Source: a bacterium
GTDB lineage: Bacteria > Actinomycetota > UBA4738 > HRBIN12
Reading direction: 5' to 3'
DNA length: 34,210 nt
NCBI GenBank assembly: GCA_023251895.1
Contig: JAHEXX010000006.1
Span: 5,429-39,638, forward strand
Notes under the pieces: generated by a model
The model's input: only the letters and a program-made list of their open reading frames with translations
Database searches by the model: none
What the model was told of the DNA's origin: nothing
Program-made: the position numbers and the translations under genes
Part shown: positions 29,012 through 34,210 of the stretch, one piece after another
Layout: every line of letters begins with the position of its first letter
Numbering within the stretch: position 1 is the first letter of the stretch

Positions 29012-30670
29012 CTAACCGCGACGGTGCCGGTAGAAGTCGACCTTCGCCGGCGGGAGTGGGGTTGCGCCGAGGATCAGGTCGGCGGCCTTCTCCGCCACCA
29101 TCATCACCGGCGCGTAGATGTTGCCGTTGGTGACGTAGGGCATCACGGACGCGTCGACCACCCGCAGCCCCTCGAGGCCGTGGACCTTCATGTTGATCGG
29201 GTCCACGACCGACTTCTCGTCTGTGCCCATCTTGCACGTGCACGACGGGTGGAGGGCGGTCTCCCCGTCGCCGGCGACCCATTCCAGGATCTGCTCGTCC
29301 GTTTCGACTGCACCTCCGGGCGAAAGCTCGCCGCCGTTGAACGGATCGAAGGCGGGCTGGCTGAGGATCTTGCGGGCGACGTGGATCGCCTCGACCCATT
29401 CTCGCCGGTCCTGCTCGGTGGACAGGTAGTTGAACCGGAGGGCGGGATGCACTCGAGGGTCGAGCGACGTGATCTTCACCGATCCTCGGGCGTCGGAGTA
29501 CATCGGCCCGATGTGCACCTGGTAGCCGTGGTCGCCCGCCGGCTTCGAGCCGTCGTAGCGAACCGCGATCGGCAGGAAGTGGAACATCAGGTTGGGGTAG
29601 TCGACATCCTCGTTGCTCCGGACGAAGCCGCCGGCCTCGAAGTGGTTCGTCGCCCCCGGGCCCGTGCGGAAGAACAGCCACAGGAACCCGACCCACGGCC
29701 GGTACCTGTACTGCAGGTAAGGGGCCACCGAGACCGGCTGCTTGCACGCGTGCTGGACGTAGACCTCCAGATGGTCTTGGAGGTTCTCGCCGACCCCCGG
29801 TAGGTCGAGGACGACGTCGACGCCGAGGGCCTTCAGCTCGTCGGCGTTGCCGATCCCAGAGACCTGCAGGGTCTGGGGGGAGTTGATGGCGCCGCCGCTC
29901 AGGACGACCTCCCCCGCGCGGACCTGCTGCAACGACCCCTTCCCGTGCGCGTACTCGACGCCCACGACTCGGGTGCCCTCGAACAGGAGCCGCGTCACGA
30001 AGGCCCGGGTCTTGACATCGAGGTTCGGGCGACCTCGCACGGGGTGCAGGTAGGCGCGGGACGCGGAGAGCCGCCTGCCCCGGTGGACGTTGCGGTCGAA
30101 GGGGGCGAAGCCCTCCTGCCGGTAGCCGTTCACGTCGTCGGTGAGCGGGTATCCGGCCTGCCGCACCGCCTCGAAGAACGCTCCGAACAACGGGTTGGTG
30201 GCGGGGCCGCGCTCGAGGACGAGGGGGCCCGCGTGGCCCCGGAACTCGTCCTTGATGTCGGCGGCGAGGCAGGTCTCCATGCGCTTGAAGTACGGGAGGC
30301 AGTGGGCGTAGTCCCACGTCTCCATGCCGGGGTCGGCGCCCCAGCGCTCGTAGTCCATCGGGTTGCCCCGCTGGAAGATCATCCCGTTGATGCTGCTCGA
30401 ACCGCCCAGCACCTTCCCCCGGGCGTGATAGATCCGCCGCCCGCGCATGAAGGGCTCGGGTTCCGACTCGTACTTCCAGTCGTAGAACCGGCTCCCGATC
30501 GGGAACGTGAGCGCCGCCGGCATGTGGATGAAGACGTCCCAGATGTAGTCGGGTCGCCCGGCCTCGAGGACCAGCACGCGGTTGGAGGGATCGGCGCTCA
30601 GGCGGTTCGCCAGGCAGCTGCCGGCCGAGCCGCCGCCGACGATGATGAAGTCGTAGTGCCTGGACGCCAT
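29012..30670 (-). CDS. betA: Choline dehydrogenase (GMC oxidoreductase family)
   Basis: A 552-residue FAD enzyme that oxidises choline to betaine aldehyde, the first step to glycine betaine. The dinucleotide-binding motif is [19 protein letters not shown] (7-25), and GMC signatures are [20 protein letters not shown] (83-102) and [15 protein letters not shown] (260-274). The catalytic region has [11 protein letters not shown] (474-484) and [21 protein letters not shown] (511-531), both diagnostic of BetA. Length equals that of known choline dehydrogenases. It is divergent from a glycine-betaine importer, so the locus both makes and imports the osmoprotectant. No betaine aldehyde dehydrogenase gene is in the window. 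ATG 30670 is supported by the family N-terminus. Confidence 0.91.
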   Translation of the reverse strand: MASRHYDFIIVGGGSAGSCLANRLSADPSNRVLVLEAGRPDYIWDVFIHMPAALTFPIGSRFYDWKYESEPEPFMRGRRIYHARGKVLGGSSSINGMIFQRGNPMDYERWGADPGMETWDYAHCLPYFKRMETCLAADIKDEFRGHAGPLVLERGPATNPLFGAFFEAVRQAGYPLTDDVNGYRQEGFAPFDRNVHRGRRLSASRAYLHPVRGRPNLDVKTRAFVTRLLFEGTRVVGVEYAHGKGSLQQVRAGEVVLSGGAINSPQTLQVSGIGNADELKALGVDVVLDLPGVGENLQDHLEVYVQHACKQPVSVAPYLQYRYRPWVGFLWLFFRTGPGATNHFEAGGFVRSNEDVDYPNLMFHFLPIAVRYDGSKPAGDHGYQVHIGPMYSDARGSVKITSLDPRVHPALRFNYLSTEQDRREWVEAIHVARKILSQPAFDPFNGGELSPGGAVETDEQILEWVAGDGETALHPSCTCKMGTDEKSVVDPINMKVHGLEGLRVVDASVMPYVTNGNIYAPVMMVAEKAADLILGATPLPPAKVDFYRHRRG

Positions 30671-30802
30671 CGTGTGATTCTGCCTGAGCCGGCGCCCGCG
30701 CGCACGCGACGCGTTGCTCGTGCCGCAACCCCGGCTTGCGCCTGGGGCGCGGGCGGTCGAATATCAGCGGATACGACCGGCGCCGAGGGGGTCTCGCAAC
30801 CC
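30671..30802. promoter_or_regulatory. Divergent promoter region between betA and the ABC importer
   Basis: On the minus strand CAGAAT (30682-30677) lies exactly six bases before the betA ATG, a weaker leaderless-type -10. On the plus strand TTGCGC (30736-30741) and GAATAT (30759-30764), 17 bases apart, are a promoter candidate for the importer, whose GTG at 30803 follows a GAGGGG-like ribosome site. No operator palindrome was identified with confidence. Confidence 0.35.
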
Positions 30803-31831
30803 GTGTCCGAGTTCATCGTTTCCTGTCAGGGAGTCTGGAAGGTCTACGGTCCTAAGCCCGAGCGGATCATCGGTTCGCCCGACGCCAAACTCCCGCGGGC
30901 TGAGCTTCTCGAGAAGACCGGATGCGTCGCCGCCGTGCGTGACATCACCTTCGACGTGGCGCCGGGTGAGGTGTTCGTGGTCATGGGGCTCTCCGGGAGC
31001 GGCAAGTCGACGCTCGTGCGTTGCATCACGCGTCTGATCGAGCCCACCGCCGGGAAGGTCCTGATCGACGGGGAAGACGTTGTGACTCTCGGCGAAGAGC
31101 GCTTGCGCGACATCCGCCGTCACAAGGTGAGCATGGTGTTCCAGCACTTCGGGCTTCTGCCGCACCGACGCATCGTCGACAACGTGGCCTTCGGGTTGGA
31201 GGTGCAGGGCCTGGACAAGGAGGAGCGGATCGCTCGCGCCGCAGGGGTGCTGCAGACAGTGGGCCTCGGGAGCTGGGGTGACGCCTACCCGGACGAGCTC
31301 TCGGGCGGCATGCAGCAACGTGTCGGCCTGGCGCGCGCGCTCGCGATGGAGCCCGAGATCATGCTGTTCGACGAGCCGTTCAGCGCGCTCGACCCACTGA
31401 TCCGCCGTGATATGCAGGACGAGGTGATCCGCCTCCAGAAGGAAGTGGAGAAGACGATGATCTTCATCACCAACGACCTGCTGGAAGCGCTGAAGCTCGG
31501 TGACCGCATCGCGATCATGAAGGACGGCGCGTTCGTCCAGATCGGAACGCCGGAGGAGGTCGTTGCGCATCCGGCCGACGAATACGTTGCCGACTTCATC
31601 CGCGACGTGCCGCGTGCGCACGTACTCACTGCGCGCGCGATCATGGAGCCCGCGTCGGCCGGCGACGGGCGCACGTACGAGAGGGACATCCCACATGACA
31701 CCGTGGTTCAGGATCTGTTGCCCTTGGTCGTGAACTCCGATCTTCCGCTGCGCGTGATGGACGGGGACCGCATGGTCGGGATCGTGGATCGCACCGCGGT
31801 CATGGAAGCGTTGATCGAGGATCGCGCCTGA
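30803..31831 (+). CDS. proV: Glycine betaine/proline betaine ABC importer ATPase (ProV/OpuAA type)
   Basis: A 342-residue ATPase. The long N-terminal stretch before the Walker A ([20 protein letters not shown]) is typical of ProV. Walker A is GLSGSGKST (62-70), Q-loop [11 protein letters not shown] (111-121), signature [15 protein letters not shown] (166-180) and Walker [15 protein letters not shown] (185-198). The H-loop reads [17 protein letters not shown] (219-235), with Asn224 (AAC, 31472-31474) where ProV has His, a single-base difference from CAC. One partial CBS-like region ends the protein ([20 protein letters not shown]). The GTG start at 30803 is the first that fits the family. The stop shares one base with the permease start. 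It drives osmoprotectant uptake with the next two genes. Confidence 0.9.
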   Translation: MSEFIVSCQGVWKVYGPKPERIIGSPDAKLPRAELLEKTGCVAAVRDITFDVAPGEVFVVMGLSGSGKSTLVRCITRLIEPTAGKVLIDGEDVVTLGEERLRDIRRHKVSMVFQHFGLLPHRRIVDNVAFGLEVQGLDKEERIARAAGVLQTVGLGSWGDAYPDELSGGMQQRVGLARALAMEPEIMLFDEPFSALDPLIRRDMQDEVIRLQKEVEKTMIFITNDLLEALKLGDRIAIMKDGAFVQIGTPEEVVAHPADEYVADFIRDVPRAHVLTARAIMEPASAGDGRTYERDIPHDTVVQDLLPLVVNSDLPLRVMDGDRMVGIVDRTAVMEALIEDRA

Positions 31832-33912
31832 TGGCGACGCTCCACGCGCCGCCAGAAACCGAGCTCGCGAACGAGGCTATCGAGTCACCGCCCCTCCCGA
31901 TCCATCGTGTCCCCGCATCCCCATGGCGTCGCCGGATGGTCTGGCTCGGGGTGATCGCCCTAGCGATCGCGATCGGGCTCCGGCTCACGCCCGGCTTCCC
32001 CGAGCGCCTGGTCGTGGACGTGGGCAAGGTGTTCGACGGGTTCCAGAGCTGGGTGATCGATCACAACAAGACGAGTCCACTGTTCGTCTACTTCTTCACC
32101 CCCATCAAGCAGGCATCCAAGGTGCTGTTGGACGCCACAACGAACGTCGTGCAACGCATGACCTTCCTGGGGGTAATCGTGGGTGCGGCCGCGCTTGCGG
32201 GCGTGGGGGCCGGTTGGCGGATGGCGATCCTCGCCGCCGTCGGGTTCGCGGTGATGGGGATACTCGGCCTGTGGGAGTCCAGCATGGAGACGCTGGCCCT
32301 CGTGATCGTGTCGGTTGGGTTCGGGCTGCTGATCGGCATCCCGCTCGGGATCTGGGCCGGTCGCAGCGACCGGGCCGAGAAGTTCCTACGCCCCCTGCTG
32401 GATGCGATGCAGACGGTCCCGGCGTTCTCGTATCTCCTCCCGCTCGTGCTGTTGTTCGGGATCGGCGCGGCGACCGCACTGATCTCCACACTGATCTTCG
32501 CGCTTCCTCCAGCCGTGCGGCTCACGAGCCTGGGGATCCGCGGCGTGCCCCCTACCGCGCTCGAGGTCGCCGGCTCGTTCGGATCGACGCGGCGGCAGAC
32601 CCTCACCAAGGTGCAGCTGCCGATGGCCAAACCCTCGATCATGCTCGGGGTGAACCAGACGATCATGATGGCGTTGGGCATGGTCGTGATCGCCTCGATC
32701 GTGAGCGCTCCCGGGCTCGGGCGCGACGTGCTCGACGGACTCAAGTTGCTGAATGTCGGCGAGGCGCTGAACGGCGGCATAGCGATCGTGGCGATGGCGA
32801 TCGTCCTCGACCGCGTGAGCTTCGCCTGGAGCCTCCGCGACCGGCGGCGGAAACCCACGATCGACGTTCTCGGGCGTTCGTTCACGTACCGTCAAGCAGC
32901 CGCGGTCGCGGTCGTGGTAACCGTGGCCGCGGTCGTGGTGGGCCGCGAGGTGCTCCGCCAACAGGTCTGGCCCGAGAACCTGACGGTCTCGGTGGCGGAC
33001 CCCGCGAACGCCGCCCTGCACTGGATCGAGCACACGTTCTCCGCTGTCACCAACTCGATCAGCAACGGGCTGATCCGCTTCGCGCTCAACCCACTGAAGA
33101 ACCTGCTCCTCGGGCTGCCGTGGTGGATGATCGCGGGCGGCGCCGGTCTGTTCGCCTGGAAGGTCTCGCGGCGCGTAAGCCTCGCCGTCTTCTGTACGGC
33201 CTGCACCGCGGCGATCGGGGTCCTGGGGATGTGGGACCTCGCGATGGACACGCTCAGCCAGGTGCTGGTAGCCGTTGTCATCTCGATCGCGATCGCGATT
33301 CCGCTCGGCGTTGCCTCGGCGCGGAGCGACCGTTTCCAGCGGACGCTCAAGCCGGCGCTCGACGCGATGCAGACGATGCCGGCCTTCGTGTACTTGGTGC
33401 CGGTCATCTTCCTGTTCCAGCTTGGGCGGGTCCCCGGCGTGATCGCGTCGGTGGTGTACGCGCTGCCGCCCGCGATCCGTCTCACGGACCTCGGGATCCG
33501 GCAGGTCCCGAAAGAGACCGTGGAGGCGGCGTTGTCGTACGGTGCCACGCCGCGACAGCTGTTGTTCAAGGTGCAGTTGCCGCTCGCGCGACCCTCGATC
33601 CTGCTCGGCGTGAACCAGACGATCATGATGGCGCTGTCGGTCGTGATCATCGCCGGCCTAATCGGTGCCGGCGCGCTGGGGTTCGAGGTCGTCTACGACC
33701 TCACCCACTCGCTGATCGGCCGGGGCCTCGTGGCGGGGATCACGATCACGCTGCTCGCCATCGTGATCGATCGCATCACCCAGGCGATGGGGATGGAGCG
33801 CCGCGTCCTGCTAGGGCCCGTGGGGACCGGCGGGGTCGGCTGGTGGACGCGTTTCAAGGCGATCCCGGTACGCCGAGCCTCGGGGCCCCGGGATGACGTA
33901 TTGGATGGATGA
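31831..33912 (+). CDS. proW: Glycine betaine ABC permease with two fused permease domains (ProW type)
   Basis: A 693-residue membrane protein with two complete ProW-like permease domains in one chain. The first covers about residues 140-335 (WAGRSDRAEKFLRPLLDAMQ, EVAGSFGSTRRQTLTKVQLP) and the second about 460-655 (ASARSDRFQRTLKPALDAMQ, EAALSYGATPRQLLFKVQLP). Both carry the EAA-type loop followed by GVNQTIMMAL. The two copies are encoded 960 bases apart with a 24-base identical stretch (32650-32673 and 33610-33633). A normal importer uses two separate or identical permease chains, so this fusion supplies both halves of the pore. The ATG overlaps the proV stop by one base. A lipoprotein binding protein gene follows. 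Confidence 0.9.
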   Translation: MATLHAPPETELANEAIESPPLPIHRVPASPWRRRMVWLGVIALAIAIGLRLTPGFPERLVVDVGKVFDGFQSWVIDHNKTSPLFVYFFTPIKQASKVLLDATTNVVQRMTFLGVIVGAAALAGVGAGWRMAILAAVGFAVMGILGLWESSMETLALVIVSVGFGLLIGIPLGIWAGRSDRAEKFLRPLLDAMQTVPAFSYLLPLVLLFGIGAATALISTLIFALPPAVRLTSLGIRGVPPTALEVAGSFGSTRRQTLTKVQLPMAKPSIMLGVNQTIMMALGMVVIASIVSAPGLGRDVLDGLKLLNVGEALNGGIAIVAMAIVLDRVSFAWSLRDRRRKPTIDVLGRSFTYRQAAAVAVVVTVAAVVVGREVLRQQVWPENLTVSVADPANAALHWIEHTFSAVTNSISNGLIRFALNPLKNLLLGLPWWMIAGGAGLFAWKVSRRVSLAVFCTACTAAIGVLGMWDLAMDTLSQVLVAVVISIAIAIPLGVASARSDRFQRTLKPALDAMQTMPAFVYLVPVIFLFQLGRVPGVIASVVYALPPAIRLTDLGIRQVPKETVEAALSYGATPRQLLFKVQLPLARPSILLGVNQTIMMALSVVIIAGLIGAGALGFEVVYDLTHSLIGRGLVAGITITLLAIVIDRITQAMGMERRVLLGPVGTGGVGWWTRFKAIPVRRASGPRDDVLDG

Positions 33913-33932
33913 GTACCCGGGAGGGGGGAGCC

Positions 33933-34210
33933 ATGAGGAGATCGCCCAGGTTCGTATTCGTCGCGGTGGTCGCGATGCTCGCCGCGGCGTGCAGCAACGT
34001 CAACAAGAACACCGGCGGGGGCCAGTCGTCCGGCGGGGTCCCCGACAACAAGGCCATCACGATCAAGCTCGCGGTGAACGCGTGGGTCGGGGCGGAGGCC
34101 AACGCCAGCGTGGCGAAGGTGCTGCTTGAGAACAAGCTCGGCTACACGGTCCAGCTGGTCAAGATCGACGAGTTCGAGCAGTTCCCCGCTCTGGCGTCGG
34201 GCGACCTCGC
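33933..34210 (+). CDS. Glycine betaine-binding lipoprotein (OpuAC/ProX type), 3' truncated
   Basis: The first 92 residues of a secreted lipoprotein that runs off the window. The signal peptide MRRSPRFVFVAVVAMLAAAC has a lipobox LAAAC and the lipid-modified Cys20. A glycine/serine/asparagine linker (NKNTGGGQSSGGVPDN) follows, then ITIKLAVNAWVGAEANASVA and LGYTVQLVKIDEFEQFPALA, the start of an OpuAC-type substrate-binding domain. GAGGGGGGAG precedes the ATG by three bases. It lies 20 bases after the permease stop and completes the osmoprotectant importer. The ligand cannot be read from this part. Confidence 0.84.
   Translation, partial: MRRSPRFVFVAVVAMLAAACSNVNKNTGGGQSSGGVPDNKAITIKLAVNAWVGAEANASVAKVLLENKLGYTVQLVKIDEFEQFPALASGDL

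Noticed and set aside
32650-33633. The repeated permease sequence as an assembly artefact or mobile repeat
   Set aside because: Only short stretches are identical and the rest of the two halves has diverged at nucleotide and protein level, as expected for an old gene duplication.
1-34210. CRISPR arrays, insertion sequences, integrases or phage genes
   Set aside because: No regularly spaced direct repeats, transposase or integrase motifs, or terminal inverted repeats were found on reading both strands.

Overview
This is a gene-dense, very GC-rich bacterial window of 34.2 kb holding 36 protein genes, two of them cut by the window ends. No rRNA, tRNA, CRISPR array, insertion sequence or phage gene was seen. 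The signs point to a high-GC Actinomycetota, probably a deep-branching or uncultured lineage. They are the GC-saturated third codon positions, frequent GTG starts, 4-base GTGA gene overlaps, a probable F420-dependent oxidoreductase of the MSMEG_4141 type, and many genes with a TANNNT -10 box only 5-8 bases before the start codon, as in leaderless actinobacterial mRNAs. The species cannot be named from this sequence.

Layout. 1-4518: end of a transketolase, a phosphoribulokinase-like kinase, two tandem paralogues with an alanine dehydrogenase/transhydrogenase-like fold, and a GerW/YtfJ-type protein with a C-terminal membrane segment. 4530-7594: adenosine deaminase family, hemolysin III family and a DEAD-box RNA helicase with a long leader. 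7596-9448 (minus): NarL-type response regulator and GAF histidine kinase. 9600-12164: DUF1326, DUF2182, DUF1326, NrtS and a small leaderless gene. 12255-13100 (minus): lipoprotein. 13223-16468: threonine dehydrogenase and glycine C-acetyltransferase (threonine to glycine plus acetyl-CoA), then the F420-type oxidoreductase. 16395-19470 (minus): AlkD-like DNA repair protein, polysaccharide deacetylase, small membrane protein and alpha/beta hydrolase. 19541-24233: a small ABM-like protein and a polyamine-type ABC importer whose ATPase faces its own permease and binding-protein genes. 24557-28996: a membrane-anchored unknown, then enoyl-CoA hydratase, NDP-forming acyl-CoA synthetase and an EamA exporter in one tightly overlapping unit. 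29012-34210: choline dehydrogenase divergent from a glycine-betaine importer (ATPase, doubled permease, binding protein), an osmoprotection locus.

The points most worth a second look are the paralogous NAD(P)-fold pair beside the phosphoribulokinase, the cysteine-rich DUF1326/DUF2182/DUF1326/NrtS cluster, the His-to-Asn change in the ProV-like H-loop, the internally duplicated ProW-like permease, the split and convergent Pot operon with a perfect inverted repeat at the potA promoter, and the recurring leaderless start geometry.
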